DNA of 64,000 bases from Pulveribacter suum (GTDB lineage: Bacteria > Pseudomonadota > Gammaproteobacteria > Burkholderiales > Burkholderiaceae_C). Below, one piece after another: positions 1 to 11,320 of this stretch; positions within the stretch are counted from its first letter, which is position 1; every line of letters starts with the position of its first letter. The stretch is taken from assembly GCF_003013695.1 (NCBI RefSeq), contig NZ_CP027792.1:2934501-2998500 (forward strand). Direction: 5' to 3'. Both the position numbers and the translations under genes were made by a program. The notes under the pieces were generated by a model. That model was not told where the DNA came from, ran no database searches, and worked only from the letters and a program-made list of their open reading frames with translations.

Positions 1-643
1 TCAACAGCGTCTCGTACTCGTCCACACACTTGGGAAAGCGCCGCGTGAAGTCCTCGATGAAGTCCAGCATCGAGCCCTGGCGGTTGCGGTTGCGCTCCTC
101 GATGGCACGCGCGTTGCGCACCTTGCTGGCCTGGTACTGCGGCATGCTGTCGGGCAGGTCGCGGTACACGCCGCCCGGGCGGAAGTAGGCTGCATGCATG
201 CGCGCGCCCGACACCGCTTCGTAGATGTCGAAGAGGTCTTCGCGCTCGCGGAAGGTGTAGATCAGGATGGTCGAGCTGCCGCAGTCGTTGCCGTGCGAGC
301 CCAGCCACATCAGGTGGTTCAAGAGGCGCGTGATCTCGGAGAACATCACGCGGATGTACTGCGCGCGCAGCGGCACCTCCAACCCCAGCAGCTTCTCGAT
401 GGCCAGGCAGTAGGCGTGCTCGTTGCTCATCATGGACACGTAGTCGAGACGGTCCATGTAAGGCAGCGACTGGATGTAGGTCTTGTGCTCGGCGAGCTTT
501 TCGGTGGCACGGTGCAGCAGGCCGATGTGCGGGTCGGCGCGCTGCACCACCTCGCCATCGAGCTCCAGCACCAGCCGCAGCACGCCGTGCGCGGCCGGGT
601 GCTGCGGACCGAAGTTCAGGGAATAGTTCTTGATTTCAGCCAT
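1..643 (-). CDS. nuoD: NADH-quinone oxidoreductase subunit D, N-terminal part (cut by window edge)
   Basis: Peripheral-arm subunit of respiratory complex I; it helps form the quinone-binding pocket. The reading frame starts at an ATG at 643 and stays open to base 1, giving the first 214 residues of a protein that is normally about 417 long. The N-terminus reads [20 protein letters not shown], the conserved NuoD opening, followed by the HRATEKL and MSNEHAYC segments near the quinone site. It lies 28 bases after nuoC on the same strand, so it continues the nuoABCD operon. Family assignment is certain; the C-terminal half is outside the window. Confidence 0.96.
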   Translation of the reverse strand, partial: MAEIKNYSLNFGPQHPAAHGVLRLVLELDGEVVQRADPHIGLLHRATEKLAEHKTYIQSLPYMDRLDYVSMMSNEHAYCLAIEKLLGLEVPLRAQYIRVMFSEITRLLNHLMWLGSHGNDCGSSTILIYTFREREDLFDIYEAVSGARMHAAYFRPGGVYRDLPDSMPQYQASKVRNARAIEERNRNRQGSMLDFIEDFTRRFPKCVDEYETLL

Positions 644-671
644 GGATGGTTCACCTGGGCGCGGCGGCGCT

Positions 672-1298
672 TCAGTGCAGGCCTCCGTAGTTTTCCTCGC
701 GGATGATGCGGGGCGTGACTTCGCGCGGCTCGATGGTCACGGGCTCATAGACCACGCGGCGCAGCTCGGGGTCGTAGCGCATCTCGACGTGGCCCGACAG
801 CGGGAAGTCCTTGCGGAAAGGGTGGCCAATGAAGCCGTAGTCGGTCAGGATGCGGCGCAGGTCGGCGTGGCCGTCGAAGACGATGCCGAACAGGTCGAAG
901 GCCTCGCGCTCGAACCAGTTGGCCGAGTTCCACAGGTCGTTGACCGAGGGCACGACAGGAAAGTCGTCGTCGGGGCAAAAAACCTTGACGCGCACGCGCT
1001 GGTTCAGCGACACCGACAGCAGGTGTGAAACGACGGCGTAGCGCGCGCCTTCGACACCCACGTCGCGGTAGGTGGAATAGTCCACGCCGCACAGGTCGAT
1101 GAGCTGCTCGAAGCGGCAGCCGGGCGCGTCGCGCAAGACCTGCATGGCGCCGAGATAGTCGGCGGCGGCGACCACCACCGTCACCTCATCCAGGGCCAGG
1201 GTGATGTCGCGCGCCCTGGCACCCAGGGCGGTGGCGATGGTGTCGCGCAGCGCCTCGGGAGCCACGGCGGCGGCGGGAGCGGGAGCGATGTCTGTCAT
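672..1298 (-). CDS. nuoC: NADH-quinone oxidoreductase subunit C
   Basis: Complex I 30-kDa subunit, separate from NuoD here as is usual in betaproteobacteria. The family signature is visible: [15 protein letters not shown] followed by an [10 protein letters not shown] stretch near residues 130-160. I chose the ATG at 1298 (protein starting MTDIAPAP, 208 residues) because a GAAAGG ribosome site lies just upstream; an in-frame ATG eight codons earlier would run into the nuoB stop region. nuoB ends 10 bases upstream and nuoD begins 28 bases downstream. Confidence 0.95.
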   Translation of the reverse strand: MTDIAPAPAAAVAPEALRDTIATALGARARDITLALDEVTVVVAAADYLGAMQVLRDAPGCRFEQLIDLCGVDYSTYRDVGVEGARYAVVSHLLSVSLNQRVRVKVFCPDDDFPVVPSVNDLWNSANWFEREAFDLFGIVFDGHADLRRILTDYGFIGHPFRKDFPLSGHVEMRYDPELRRVVYEPVTIEPREVTPRIIREENYGGLH

Positions 1299-1308
1299 CG
1301 AATACCTT

Positions 1309-1788
1309 TCACGCGCGCGCAATGGTGTTGGTGCGGCGGATCTTCTGCTGCAGCTGGATGATCCCGTAGATCAACGCCTCGGCCGTGGGCGGGCAGCCAG
1401 GCACATACACATCCACCGGCACGATGCGGTCGCAGCCGCGCACCACGGAATAGCTGTAGTGGTAGTAGCCGCCGCCGTTGGCGCACGAGCCCATGGAGAT
1501 GACCCAGCGCGGCTCGGCCATCTGGTCATAGACCTTGCGCAGGGCCGGCGCCATCTTGTTGCACAGCGTGCCGGCCACGATCATCAGATCGGACTGCCTG
1601 GGGCTGGCGCGGAACACCTCGGCGCCGAAGCGGCCCAGGTCGTAGCGCGCGGCCGCCGCGTGCATCATCTCGACGGCGCAGCAGGCGAGGCCAAAGGTCA
1701 TGGGCCACAGCGACCCGGTCTTGGCCCAGTTCACCACCGAGTCGTAGCTCGTGGTGATGAAGCCTTCCTTCATCACACCTTCAATCAT
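1309..1788 (-). CDS. nuoB: NADH-quinone oxidoreductase subunit B
   Basis: Complex I subunit that carries the terminal 4Fe-4S cluster N2, which passes electrons to quinone. The 159-residue protein has the expected ligands: adjacent Cys36-Cys37 in [10 protein letters not shown], Cys102 in the SMGSC segment and Cys132 in VPGCPP. The spacing of 65 residues from the Cys pair to the third Cys matches the family. It follows nuoA after 31 bases and precedes nuoC by 10, inside the nuo operon. Confidence 0.97.
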   Translation of the reverse strand: MIEGVMKEGFITTSYDSVVNWAKTGSLWPMTFGLACCAVEMMHAAAARYDLGRFGAEVFRASPRQSDLMIVAGTLCNKMAPALRKVYDQMAEPRWVISMGSCANGGGYYHYSYSVVRGCDRIVPVDVYVPGCPPTAEALIYGIIQLQQKIRRTNTIARA

Positions 1789-1819
1789 CGTGTCATTCCT
1801 TCTTGCGGCGCTGCGGCGC

Positions 1820-2179
1820 TCATTCCCAGTTCAGCGCACCCTTTTTCCACTCGTAGGCGAAACCCACGACCAGGATGGCCAGGAAGATCAGCACGGCGAC
1901 GAAGCCGGTCATTCCCACCTGCTGCAGGCTCACCGCCCAGGGAAACAGGAAGGCGATCTCCAGGTCGAACAGGATGAACAGGATGGCCACGAGGTAGTAG
2001 CGCACGTCGAACTTCATGCGCGCGTCTTCAAAGGCCTCGAAGCCGCATTCGTAGGGGGAGTTCTTGGCCGGGTCGGGCCGGTTGGGGCCCAGTACATAGC
2101 CCAGCAGCAGGGGAACAACCCCAATGGCAGCCCCCACCAGAATGAACAGGAGGACTGGGAGGTACTGATCGAGATTCAT
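1820..2179 (-). CDS. nuoA: NADH-quinone oxidoreductase subunit A
   Basis: Small membrane subunit of complex I, 119 residues, usual length. Three hydrophobic helices are evident (about residues 6-27, 62-82 and 89-108). The conserved loop [14 protein letters not shown], with its Cys, lies between helices one and two. As first gene of the nuo operon it sits 76 bases after tRNA-Leu, with a GC-rich hairpin between them, so it may be read from its own promoter or by read-through of the tRNA transcript. Confidence 0.96.
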   Translation of the reverse strand: MNLDQYLPVLLFILVGAAIGVVPLLLGYVLGPNRPDPAKNSPYECGFEAFEDARMKFDVRYYLVAILFILFDLEIAFLFPWAVSLQQVGMTGFVAVLIFLAILVVGFAYEWKKGALNWE

Positions 2180-2201
2180 TTGGAGACCTGCTCACCGTTA
2201 A

Positions 2202-2248
2202 AAGGCCGCCCTGCCCGTGTCGCCATGCGACCCGGATAAGGCGGCCTT
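2202..2248 (-). terminator. Hairpin between tRNA-Leu and nuoA
   Basis: On the minus strand a 9-base stem (AAGGCCGCC with GGCGGCCTT, positions 2240-2248 and 2202-2210) encloses a second small stem GTCGC/GCGAC and is followed by TTTT. It could terminate the tRNA-Leu transcript or act as a processing site for a tRNA-nuo transcript. Confidence 0.5.
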
Positions 2249-2255
2249 ATGTGAT

Positions 2256-2340
2256 TGGTGCCGTCGGCGAGACTCGAACTCGCACAGCTTTCGCCACTAC
2301 CCCCTCAAGATAGCGTGTCTACCAATTCCACCACGACGGC
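2256..2340 (-). tRNA. tRNA-Leu (anticodon GAG)
   Basis: An 85-nt class II tRNA with encoded CCA end. The acceptor arms GCCGTCG and CGACGGC pair fully. The anticodon stem CTATC/GGTAG (one G-T pair) closes a seven-base loop with GAG at the anticodon position. A long variable arm and the GTTCGAGTC T-loop are present. Its location between secG and nuoA is typical of betaproteobacteria. Confidence 0.96.
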
Positions 2341-2438
2341 TGTCTTGTTGTTTTGCGCATCCTCAAAGCACAGGCCGATGATCGGCGCGGCTTCCTGGAC
2401 AGACAGCGATTCTAACCCGGAAAAACCCTGTCACAGAT

Positions 2439-2464
2439 CGTGCGGCGGATTTTTGCGCCGCACG
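2439..2464 (-). terminator. Perfect 9-bp hairpin after secG
   Basis: CGTGCGGCG and CGCCGCACG (2439-2447, 2456-2464) form a perfect stem around an 8-base loop, directly after the secG stop codon and about 100 bases before tRNA-Leu. On the minus strand no T-run follows, so a weak terminator or an RNA processing/stability element are both possible. Confidence 0.4.
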
Positions 2465-2472
2465 GCCGGGCG

Positions 2473-2865
2473 TCACTTGGTCGGGATTTGCGCCGCACCG
2501 GAGGCCGGCTCGGCAGCAGGTGCGGGCACTTCGGCCGACGCCGACGGCTCGGCGGCGGGCGCCGGGGCGCTGCTGGCCGGCACCGCGGCCGCCGGGCCTT
2601 CCAGCACGCTGCCCACGCTGGGCGTGCGCTGGTTGCCCAGATAGGCCAGCGCCAGCGTGGCCACGAAGAACACGGTGGCCAGCACGGCCGTCGTGCGCGA
2701 CAGGAAGTTGGCACTGCCGCTGGCGCCGAACAGGCTGCCCGAGCCGCCGCTGCCGAAGGCCGCGCCCATGTCGGCGCCCTTGCCGTGCTGGATCAGGATC
2801 AGGCCGATCATGGCCAGGGCGGTCAGTATCTGCACCGCCAGGATGATGTTGACAAAGGCATTCAT
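2473..2865 (-). CDS. secG: Protein translocase subunit SecG
   Basis: Auxiliary membrane subunit of the SecYEG translocon. The 130-residue protein has the two expected membrane helices (about residues 3-22 and 52-72) around the conserved cytosolic loop with QHGKGADMGAAFGSG. A long Ala/Pro-rich tail follows, common in betaproteobacterial SecG and probably unstructured. The start at 2865 has an AGGAG ribosome site. It lies 29 bases after tpiA on the same strand. Confidence 0.95.
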   Translation of the reverse strand: MNAFVNIILAVQILTALAMIGLILIQHGKGADMGAAFGSGGSGSLFGASGSANFLSRTTAVLATVFFVATLALAYLGNQRTPSVGSVLEGPAAAVPASSAPAPAAEPSASAEVPAPAAEPASGAAQIPTK

Positions 2866-2884
2866 ACGCGTTTAACTCCTGATT

Positions 2885-2903
2885 TGATAGCTGCTCACGC
2901 TTG
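2885..2903. repeat. Half copy of the dispersed AGCTGCTGGCGCTTG repeat (copy A)
   Basis: TGATAGCTGCTCACGCTTG lies in the tpiA-secG junction. Read on the minus strand it provides the last codons and stop of tpiA (CAA GCG TGA). It is one arm of the semi-palindromic repeat that recurs at least eleven more times in this window. Confidence 0.6.
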
Positions 2904-3662
2904 TGTGGCGCAGGCTGCAGCAATAATTTGCAAGAAATCCTGGGCCTTGAGGGAGGCCCCGCCCACCAGACCGCCGTCGATGTCGGCCTGGGCCAGCAGC
3001 TCGGCGGCATTGGCCGCGTTCATGCTGCCGCCATACAGCAGCGGCACGCGCGCGGCCTGCCCGGTGGCGGCCGCCAGCTGCGCGCGCAGCACGGCATGCA
3101 CCTCCTGCGCCTGCTGCGGCGTGGCCGTGCGGCCGGTGCCTATGGCCCAGACGGGCTCGTAGGCGACAACGATCTCGCTGATGCAATGGCCGTTGGCCTG
3201 CACCACGGCAGCCAGCTGGCGGCGCACCACGTCCATGGTCTGGCCGGCCTCGCGCTCGGCCAGCGTCTCGCCCACGCAGACGATGGGCGTGATGCCGGCG
3301 GCCAGCGCCTTTTGCGCCTTGGCGGCCACAAGCGCGTCGCTCTCGCCGTGGTACTGGCGCCGCTCCGAGTGGCCCACCAGCACGTAGCGCGTGCCGAACT
3401 CGCGCAGCATGGCCGCCGAGGTCTCGCCGGTATAGGCGCCGCTGTCGTGCTGCGACACGTCCTGCGCGGCCAGCCGGATGGCCGTGCCCTGCACCAGCGA
3501 GTGCACCTGCGCCAGGTAAGGCGCCGGCACCGCAACGGCGATGGCGCAGGCCGCGTCGTCCTGCCCCTGCAGGCCGGTGCGCAGCGCCTGCAGCAGCGCC
3601 TCGTTGGCGGCCAGGCCGCCGTTCATCTTCCAGTTGCCGGCTATGAGTTTGTGCTTGGCCAT
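2895..3662 (-). CDS. tpiA: Triosephosphate isomerase
   Basis: Glycolytic and gluconeogenic enzyme interconverting dihydroxyacetone phosphate and glyceraldehyde 3-phosphate. The 255-residue protein carries the catalytic residues in order: Lys12 in GNWKMN, His98 in VGHSERR and Glu169 in [11 protein letters not shown]. The start ATG at 3662 shares its A with the stop of the upstream oxidoreductase (TGATG), suggesting translational coupling; an earlier in-frame ATG four codons upstream is less likely. The final codons and stop lie inside a dispersed repeat arm. Confidence 0.96.
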   Translation of the reverse strand: MAKHKLIAGNWKMNGGLAANEALLQALRTGLQGQDDAACAIAVAVPAPYLAQVHSLVQGTAIRLAAQDVSQHDSGAYTGETSAAMLREFGTRYVLVGHSERRQYHGESDALVAAKAQKALAAGITPIVCVGETLAEREAGQTMDVVRRQLAAVVQANGHCISEIVVAYEPVWAIGTGRTATPQQAQEVHAVLRAQLAAATGQAARVPLLYGGSMNAANAAELLAQADIDGGLVGGASLKAQDFLQIIAAACATQA

Positions 3663-4669
3663 CAGGCGCTCCACGTCAAAACGATCTTGCCCACGTGCTC
3701 GCTGGACTCCATCAGCGCATGGGCGGCAGCCGCCTCGCCGGCCGGGTAGGTGCTGTGGATGACCGGGCGGATGCGGCCCGACTCCAGCAGCGGCCAGACT
3801 TCGCTGCGCAGTGCCTGCGCTATCTGCGCCTTGAAGGCCACAGGGCGCGCACGCAGCGTCGAGCCGGTGATGGTGAGGCGCTTGCGCAGCACCGCGCCGG
3901 CGTCGATCTGGGCTTTGATGCCCCCCTGCACGGCGATGATGACGATGCGCCCGTCCTCGGCCAGGCAGCCGAGCTCGCGCGCCACGTAGTCACCCGCCAC
4001 CATGTCCAGCACCACGTCCGCGCCGCGGCCTTCGGTGATGCGCAGCACCTCGGCGGCGAAGTCATGCGTGCGGTAGTTGATGGCGTGGTGCGCGCCCAGC
4101 TGCAGGCAGGCGGCGCATTTGTCCTCGGATCCGGTAGTCACGATCACCGTGGCGCCGCGTGCGCGCGCCAGCTGGATGGCCGTGACGCCGATGCCGCTGG
4201 AGCCGCCCTGCACCAGCAGCACCTCGCCCGACTGCAAGCGGCCGCGGTCGAAGACGTTGCTCCAGACGGTGAAGAAGGTCTCGGGTAGTGAGGCGGCCTC
4301 GACATCTGACAGGCCAGCCGGCACCGGCAGGCACTGCCCGACGGGCGCCACGCACCACTGCGCGTAGCCGCCGCCGGCCACCAGAGCGCAGACGCGGTCG
4401 CCCACGCGGATGCCGGCGCGCTCCATGGCAGCCTCGTCGCCGGACTCGACCACGCCTGCCACCTCCAGCCCCGGCAGGTCGGACGCGCCGGGCGGGGGCG
4501 CGTAGTGGCCCTTGCGCTGCAGCACGTCGGGGCGGTTCACCCCGCTGGCGGCCACGCGGATCAGCAGCTCGCCGCTGCCGGCCTGCGGGCGCGGGCGCTG
4601 CCCCAGGCGCAATCCTTCAGGCGGGCCGAAGGCCGTGATCTCCACGGCTTGCATGGTGTCTTGGTTCAT
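3662..4669 (-). CDS. NAD(P)H-quinone oxidoreductase, zinc-free MDR family
   Basis: Medium-chain dehydrogenase/reductase of the QOR/PIG3 type that would reduce quinones or other electrophiles with NADPH. The 335-residue protein has the N-terminal GroES-like fold followed by a Rossmann domain with [19 protein letters not shown] near residue 160, and lacks the catalytic zinc cysteines of alcohol dehydrogenases. The start is uncertain: ATG at 4669 or a second ATG at 4654 (protein starting MQAVEIT); neither has a clear ribosome site. It is translationally coupled to tpiA. Natural substrate unknown. Confidence 0.88.
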   Translation of the reverse strand: MNQDTMQAVEITAFGPPEGLRLGQRPRPQAGSGELLIRVAASGVNRPDVLQRKGHYAPPPGASDLPGLEVAGVVESGDEAAMERAGIRVGDRVCALVAGGGYAQWCVAPVGQCLPVPAGLSDVEAASLPETFFTVWSNVFDRGRLQSGEVLLVQGGSSGIGVTAIQLARARGATVIVTTGSEDKCAACLQLGAHHAINYRTHDFAAEVLRITEGRGADVVLDMVAGDYVARELGCLAEDGRIVIIAVQGGIKAQIDAGAVLRKRLTITGSTLRARPVAFKAQIAQALRSEVWPLLESGRIRPVIHSTYPAGEAAAAHALMESSEHVGKIVLTWSA

Positions 4670-4693
4670 CGCACAAAAATTGTCATCAAAACA

Positions 4694-4739
4694 GGCGCCA
4701 ACGCTTGACTGGCAAGCGCTGGCAGCTCTTTTTTCGATA
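4694..4739. repeat. Dispersed semi-palindromic repeat (copy B)
   Basis: Contains AACGCTTG, a five-base spacer and CAAGCGCTGGCAGC, then a T-run and GATAGC. It fills the gap after the pnp stop codon and before the oxidoreductase on the minus strand. The GCTTG/CAAGC arms can pair. Confidence 0.7.
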
Positions 4740-4743
4740 GCAA

Positions 4744-7044
4744 TCAGGCGTCGGTCGTGCCGGGGGCTTCGCCGCCGCCTTGCGGGCCGCCGTTGCCGTT
4801 GTGGCCACCGTTGTGGCCGCGCTCGCCGTAGCCACCACGGTCGCCGTAGCCATTGCCGTCGCGGCGCTCGCCACGGCCACCTTCACGGCGTTCGCCGCGA
4901 TCGCCACGATCATGGCGCTCGCTGCGCTCGGGGCGCTCCATGCCGGCCGGGCGCTCGCTCAGGGCCTTCAGCGACAGCTTGATGCGGCCCTTCTCGTCCG
5001 TCTCCAGCACCTTCACGCGCACGATCTGGCCTTCTTGCAGGTAGTCGTTCACGTTTTCCACGCGCTCGTGGGCAATCTGGCTGATGTGCAGCAGACCGTC
5101 CTTGCCGGGCAGCAGGTTGATGAGAGCGCCAAAGTCCAGGATCTTGGTGACCGGGCCTTCGTAGATCTTGCCCACCTCCACCTCGGCCGTGATCTCTTCG
5201 ATGCGGCGCTTGGCTTCGTCGGCCTTGGCCGAATCGTTGGAGGCGATGGTGATGGTGCCGTCTTCCTCGATGTTGATCTGGCAGCCGGTCTCGTCGGTCA
5301 GCGCGCGGATGGTGGCGCCGCCCTTGCCGATCACGTCGCGGATCTTCTCGGGGTTGATCTTCATGGTGAAGAGCTTGGGCGCGAAGCTGGAGATCTCCGT
5401 GCGCGCCTCGCCCATGGCTTCCTGCATCTTGCCCAGGATGTGCATGCGCGCTTCCTTGGCCTGCGCCAGGGCGACTTCCATGATCTCGCGGGTGATGCCC
5501 TGGATCTTGATGTCCATCTGCAGCGCCGTGATGCCGGCCGTGGTGCCCGCCACCTTGAAGTCCATGTCGCCCAGGTGGTCCTCGTCGCCCAGGATGTCGG
5601 TCAGCACGGCAAAGCGGTTGCCGTCCTTGATCAGGCCCATGGCGATGCCGGCCACGTGCGCCTTCATGGGCACGCCGGCGTCCATCAGCGACAGGCAGCC
5701 GCCACAGACCGAGGCCATGGACGAAGAGCCGTTGGACTCGGTGATCTCGGAGACCACGCGGATGGTGTAGGGAAACTCTTCCTTGGAGGGCAGCGCAGCA
5801 ATCAGCGCGCGCTTGGCCAGGCGGCCGTGGCCGATCTCGCGGCGCTTGGTCGAGCCCATGCGGCCCACTTCGCCGGTGGCAAAGGGAGGCATGTTGTAGT
5901 GGAACAGGAAGCGGTCCTCGAACTCGCCGGCCAGCGCGTCGATGCGCTGCGCGTCGCGCTCGGTGCCCAGCGTGGTCACCACCAGCGCCTGCGTCTCGCC
6001 GCGGGTGAACAGCGACGAGCCGTGCGTGCGCGGCAGCAGCGAGCTGCGGATCTCGATCGGGCGCACGGTGCGCGTGTCGCGCCCGTCGATGCGCGGCTCG
6101 CCGGCCAGGATCTGGCTGCGCACGATGCGTGCCTCAATGTCGAACAGCAGCGCTTCCACGGCCGTGGCGTCGAACGCCGCGCCCTCGTCCTTGAGCGACT
6201 GCAGCACGGCGGCGGAGGCCTCGCGCAGCGCGTGGGTGCGCGCCTGCTTGCTGCGGATCTGGTAGGCGGCGCGCAGCTTGTCCTCGGCCAGCTGCGTCAC
6301 CTTGGCGATGAAGGGCTCGTCCTTGGCGGCGGGCTGCCAGTCCCAGGCCGGCTTGCCGGCCTGGCGCACCAGTTCATGGATGGCCTCGATGGCGATGCGG
6401 CCCTGCTCGTGGCCGAAGACCACGGCGCCCAGCATCACGTCTTCGGGCAGCTGCTGCGCCTCGGACTCGACCATCAGCACGGCGGCTTCGGTGCCGGCCA
6501 CGATCAGGTCCAGCTGGGAGTTCTTGCGCTCGGTCTGGCCGGGGTTGAGCACGTACTCGCCGTTGATGTAGCCCACGCGCGCGGCGCCGATGGGGCCGTT
6601 GAACGGGATGCCCGACACGGACAGCGCGGCGCTCACGCCCAGCATGGCGGCGATGTCGGCGTCCACCTCAGGGTTCAGCGAGATGGTGTGGATGACCACG
6701 TGCACGTCGTTGTAGAAGCCTTCGGGGAACAGCGGGCGGATCGGACGGTCGATCAGGCGGCTGGTGAGCGTCTCCAGCTCGGAGGGCTTGGCCTCGCGCT
6801 TGAAGAAGCTGCCGGGGATCTTGCCGGCGGCGTAGGTCTTCTCGATGTAGTCCACCGTCAGCGGGAAGAAGTCCTGGCCCGGCTTGGCCGTCTTGCTTGC
6901 CACCACGGTGGCCAGCACCACGGTGTCGTCGATATTGACGAGGACGGCGCCGCCAGCCTGGCGGGCGATCTCGCCGGTCTCCAGGGTGACCGTGTGCTGG
7001 CCCCACTGGAACGTCTTGGTGACCTTGTTGAACATGGTTGTCAT
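4744..7044 (-). CDS. pnp: Polyribonucleotide nucleotidyltransferase (PNPase)
   Basis: Phosphorolytic 3'-5' exoribonuclease and core of the RNA degradosome. The 766-residue protein has two RNase PH-like cores, then a KH domain ([16 protein letters not shown], about residue 560) and an S1 domain ([18 protein letters not shown], about residue 630). The start at 7044 (MTTMFNKV) has a GGAG site eight bases upstream. After S1 comes a charged tail of about 70 residues rich in RGE, RGD and Gly-His-Asn, ending GEAPGTTDA, suggestive of extra RNA or protein contacts. It lies 227 bases after rpsO, behind a terminator-like hairpin. Confidence 0.97.
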   Translation of the reverse strand: MTTMFNKVTKTFQWGQHTVTLETGEIARQAGGAVLVNIDDTVVLATVVASKTAKPGQDFFPLTVDYIEKTYAAGKIPGSFFKREAKPSELETLTSRLIDRPIRPLFPEGFYNDVHVVIHTISLNPEVDADIAAMLGVSAALSVSGIPFNGPIGAARVGYINGEYVLNPGQTERKNSQLDLIVAGTEAAVLMVESEAQQLPEDVMLGAVVFGHEQGRIAIEAIHELVRQAGKPAWDWQPAAKDEPFIAKVTQLAEDKLRAAYQIRSKQARTHALREASAAVLQSLKDEGAAFDATAVEALLFDIEARIVRSQILAGEPRIDGRDTRTVRPIEIRSSLLPRTHGSSLFTRGETQALVVTTLGTERDAQRIDALAGEFEDRFLFHYNMPPFATGEVGRMGSTKRREIGHGRLAKRALIAALPSKEEFPYTIRVVSEITESNGSSSMASVCGGCLSLMDAGVPMKAHVAGIAMGLIKDGNRFAVLTDILGDEDHLGDMDFKVAGTTAGITALQMDIKIQGITREIMEVALAQAKEARMHILGKMQEAMGEARTEISSFAPKLFTMKINPEKIRDVIGKGGATIRALTDETGCQINIEEDGTITIASNDSAKADEAKRRIEEITAEVEVGKIYEGPVTKILDFGALINLLPGKDGLLHISQIAHERVENVNDYLQEGQIVRVKVLETDEKGRIKLSLKALSERPAGMERPERSERHDRGDRGERREGGRGERRDGNGYGDRGGYGERGHNGGHNGNGGPQGGGEAPGTTDA

Positions 7045-7060
7045 GGTTTGCTCCTGAAAT

Positions 7061-7146
7061 AATAGCTGCTCACGCTTGAGCAGCAATGGTTTGGAGGTCA
7101 AACAGACCGCGATGCCATTCCAGGCAAGCGCTGGCAGCTATCAAAA
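7061..7146. repeat. Dispersed repeat, two half copies (copy C)
   Basis: AATAGCTGCTCACGCTTG at 7061-7078 and CAGGCAAGCGCTGGCAGCTATCAAAA at 7121-7146 (shown here as one arm pair) face each other across about 40 bases in the pnp leader. They are complementary over most of their length, so a large stem-loop in the pnp 5' leader is possible. Confidence 0.65.
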
Positions 7147-7221
7147 GATGAGCTAACGCGCACATGGAATGACACAGCTTCGCTCTGCCGACCCATCTCC
7201 AAACGGGACTTTTGAAGTAAA

Positions 7222-7254
7222 AACGCCTGAGTCAGACCATCCAACTCAGGCGTT
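7222..7254 (-). terminator. Intrinsic terminator after rpsO
   Basis: Perfect 11-bp stem AACGCCTGAGT/ACTCAGGCGTT with an 11-base loop; on the minus strand it is followed by TTTTT. It lies 18 bases past the rpsO stop and separates rpsO from pnp. Confidence 0.88.
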
Positions 7255-7271
7255 GCTCTTGGGCGCGCAGC

Positions 7272-7538
7272 TTACTTGCGCAGGCCCAGCTTGGCGATCA
7301 GCGCCGTGTAGCGCTCGGCGTCCTTGGCCTTGAGGTAGTCCAGCAGCTTGCGGCGGCGGCTCACCATGCGCAGCAGGCCGCGGCGACCGTGGTGGTCCTT
7401 GGCGTGCTGCTTGAAGTGGGGCGTCAGCTCATTAATGCGGGCCGTGAGCAGGGCCACCTGCACTTCGGGGCTGCCGGTATCGTTGGCGGCGCGCTGGTTG
7501 GCCTTGACGACTTCGGCCTTGACGGAGGATGCGATCAT
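7272..7538 (-). CDS. rpsO: 30S ribosomal protein S15
   Basis: Primary 16S rRNA-binding protein of the small subunit platform; 88 residues, the family length. The signature [17 protein letters not shown] and the [20 protein letters not shown]-contact region are both present. I chose ATG 7538 (protein [10 protein letters not shown]) with AGGAAA six bases upstream; longer upstream frames are not S15-like. A TATAAT-type -10 lies about 155 bases upstream, leaving room for an autoregulatory leader as in E. coli (inference). Confidence 0.97.
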   Translation of the reverse strand: MIASSVKAEVVKANQRAANDTGSPEVQVALLTARINELTPHFKQHAKDHHGRRGLLRMVSRRRKLLDYLKAKDAERYTALIAKLGLRK

Positions 7539-7692
7539 GATGTTTCCTGGATGGCAAAGGGGGCAGCAGGCGGGCGGCGAGCGCTGAGAGTTCGCGCACC
7601 GCACAGGGGCCTGTACCCGGTGCCTGGTTGTGACTTGCGCCGGCAACTGGAAAGGCCGCCGGCGTGCGTCTTGCACTATGCAAAACCTGTCG

Positions 7693-7698
7693 ATTATA
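7693..7698 (-). promoter_or_regulatory. Candidate rpsO promoter -10 (TATAAT)
   Basis: A consensus TATAAT on the minus strand in an otherwise GC-rich gap 155 bases before rpsO. No good -35 is visible at 16-18 bases, so this is a -10-only call. Confidence 0.45.
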
Positions 7699-7794
7699 TC
7701 GCCTGCGCTCTTTCCCCGGTACCCGCAGCCCTACCGATGGCAATGCGAGGCGGGCCGGCCATGATCGCATCCCGTCAGAAACCCCATCTACGCC

Positions 7795-8037
7795 ATGCAC
7801 TTTGCCTCGCTCCTGCTGCGCCGCGCCCTGCCCTGCGCCCTGCTCGCCCTGGCTGCCGCCGGCCTGGCGCAGGCGGCTCCGGCGTCTGGCGCGCCGCCGA
7901 AGAAGTCCAAAACCGTGAAGGTCAAGCCGCAGCAGAACAATTCACAGGAGACCGCCGCCGAGCGCGACCGCCGCCTGTACCGTGAATGCAAGGGACTGCC
8001 CAACGCCGGCGCCTGCCTGGGCTACACGCGCCGCTGA
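7795..8037 (+). CDS. Small secreted protein of unknown function
   Basis: I do not recognise a named family. The 80-residue product has a clear signal peptide (MHFASLLLRRALPCALLALA, cleavage near AQA-AP around residue 27), then a Pro/Lys-rich linker and a short charged C-terminal segment with two cysteines (ECKGLPNAGACLGYTRR) that could form a disulphide in the periplasm. It stands alone, divergent from rpsO and about 150 bases before tRNA-Arg. A periplasmic location is inference from the signal peptide. Confidence 0.75.
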   Translation: MHFASLLLRRALPCALLALAAAGLAQAAPASGAPPKKSKTVKVKPQQNNSQETAAERDRRLYRECKGLPNAGACLGYTRR

Positions 8038-8146
8038 AAAAACCGCCCCCACTGGCCGAAACCGCCCAAAACCTGGGCTAGAATTCGCCCCGTTGTCGCA
8101 ATGCAGCCCGGCCAGGCAACCGACCGGAACAGCAGAACGACAATTT

Positions 8147-8178
8147 TTGAAAAGAGCCCGAAAATCTCGTGCTACAAT
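8147..8178 (+). promoter_or_regulatory. Probable tRNA-Arg promoter
   Basis: TACAAT at 8173-8178, ten bases before the tRNA, preceded by CGTGC; a TTGAAA at 8147-8152 is a possible -35 but the 20-base spacing is long. The 11-mer CGTGCTACAAT recurs inside ispE upstream of tRNA-Gln. Confidence 0.5.
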
Positions 8179-8188
8179 TCAAAGCTTA

Positions 8189-8265
8189 GCGGCTGTAGCT
8201 CAGCTGGATAGAGTACTTGGCTACGAACCAAGGGGTCGTGGGTTCGATTCCTGCCAGCCGCACCA
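8189..8265 (+). tRNA. tRNA-Arg (anticodon ACG)
   Basis: A 77-nt cloverleaf with CCA encoded. The acceptor arms GCGGCTG and CAGCCGC pair fully, the anticodon stem CTTGG/CCAAG closes the loop CTACGAA (anticodon ACG), and the T-loop is GGTTCGATTC. A34 is normally deaminated to inosine to read CGU, CGC and CGA. Confidence 0.97.
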
Positions 8266-8272
8266 AACGGTA

Positions 8273-8304
8273 AGCCCTGAGTCTGAAAGGACTCAGGGCT
8301 TTTT
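8273..8304 (+). terminator. Intrinsic terminator of tRNA-Arg
   Basis: Perfect 11-bp stem AGCCCTGAGTC/GACTCAGGGCT with a six-base loop followed by TTTT, starting seven bases after the tRNA CCA end. Confidence 0.92.
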
Positions 8305-8350
8305 CGTATGCGCCGCCGTTGCGCCGTACAAAACGCGGCACCATTGCGGC

Positions 8351-8923
8351 ATGAGCAAAGCCTTCACCCGTGAAGCCGACGCGCCCGAAGAGGACGACGA
8401 GGGCGCGCCCCTGGCACCCTCCATCCCGGCCGGCAGCAAGAACTACATCACCTCACAAGGCTACGCACGCCTGCGCGGCGAGCTGCTGCAGCTGATCGAC
8501 GAGGAACGACCCAAGGTCGTGGACATCGTGCACTGGGCCGCCAGCAACGGCGACCGCTCGGAAAACGGCGACTACCTGTACGGCAAGAAGCGTCTGCGCG
8601 AGATCGATCGACGCATCCGTTTCCTCACCAAGCGACTGGAGATCGCCGAAGTGGTGGACCCGTCCGTGCACGCGGGCAGCGACCAGGTCTTCTTCGGCGC
8701 CACCGTCACCTACGTGGACGATGAGGACGCCGAGCGCACTGTGACCATCCTGGGCGTGGACGAGGCCAACAATGCCCTGCAGCAGATCAGCTGGGTTGCT
8801 CCGGTGGCGCGTTCGCTGCTCAAAGCACGCGAGGGCGACGAGGTGATCTTGATGACGCCCGCCGGCCAGCGCACGCTGCAGGTGCTGCAAGTGAGCTATC
8901 CCACGCCCGGGCGCGACGGCTGA
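8351..8923 (+). CDS. greB: Transcription elongation factor GreB
   Basis: Secondary-channel factor that makes RNA polymerase cleave backtracked transcripts. The 190-residue protein starts with an acidic extension (about 30 residues), then the N-terminal coiled coil whose tip carries the acidic DRSENGDYLYGKK motif (NGDRSENGDY, with the key acidic residues), followed by the FKBP-like C-terminal domain. The DYxYGKKxLREIDRR pattern distinguishes GreB from GreA. It follows the tRNA-Arg terminator and converges on spoT. Confidence 0.95.
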   Translation: MSKAFTREADAPEEDDEGAPLAPSIPAGSKNYITSQGYARLRGELLQLIDEERPKVVDIVHWAASNGDRSENGDYLYGKKRLREIDRRIRFLTKRLEIAEVVDPSVHAGSDQVFFGATVTYVDDEDAERTVTILGVDEANNALQQISWVAPVARSLLKAREGDEVILMTPAGQRTLQVLQVSYPTPGRDG

Positions 8924-8943
8924 GGCCGCCCTGCCCCATTCGG

Positions 8944-11205
<2,262 letters not shown>

Positions 11206-11274
11206 AGCCTTGCAACTATAGCGCCGCATCCAGATGCCTGTGCGGCGGCACGCCCCCTGTCCATGGCATGCCCA

Positions 11275-11301
11275 TAAAAAAAGCACCGCCGGGCGGTGCT
11301 T
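11275..11301 (-). terminator. Intrinsic terminator after rpoZ
   Basis: On the minus strand a GC-rich stem (AGCACCGC with GCGGTGCT) and a short loop are followed by seven T residues, 20 bases past the rpoZ stop. It would limit read-through from rpoZ into spoT. Confidence 0.8.
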
Positions 11302-11320
11302 GTGCGCTGGCGCGGGCCGA

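Noticed and set aside
4780..7062. A 760-codon frame opposite pnp
   Set aside because: Antisense shadow of pnp; its His- and Ala-rich translation is typical of reading GC-rich coding DNA on the other strand.
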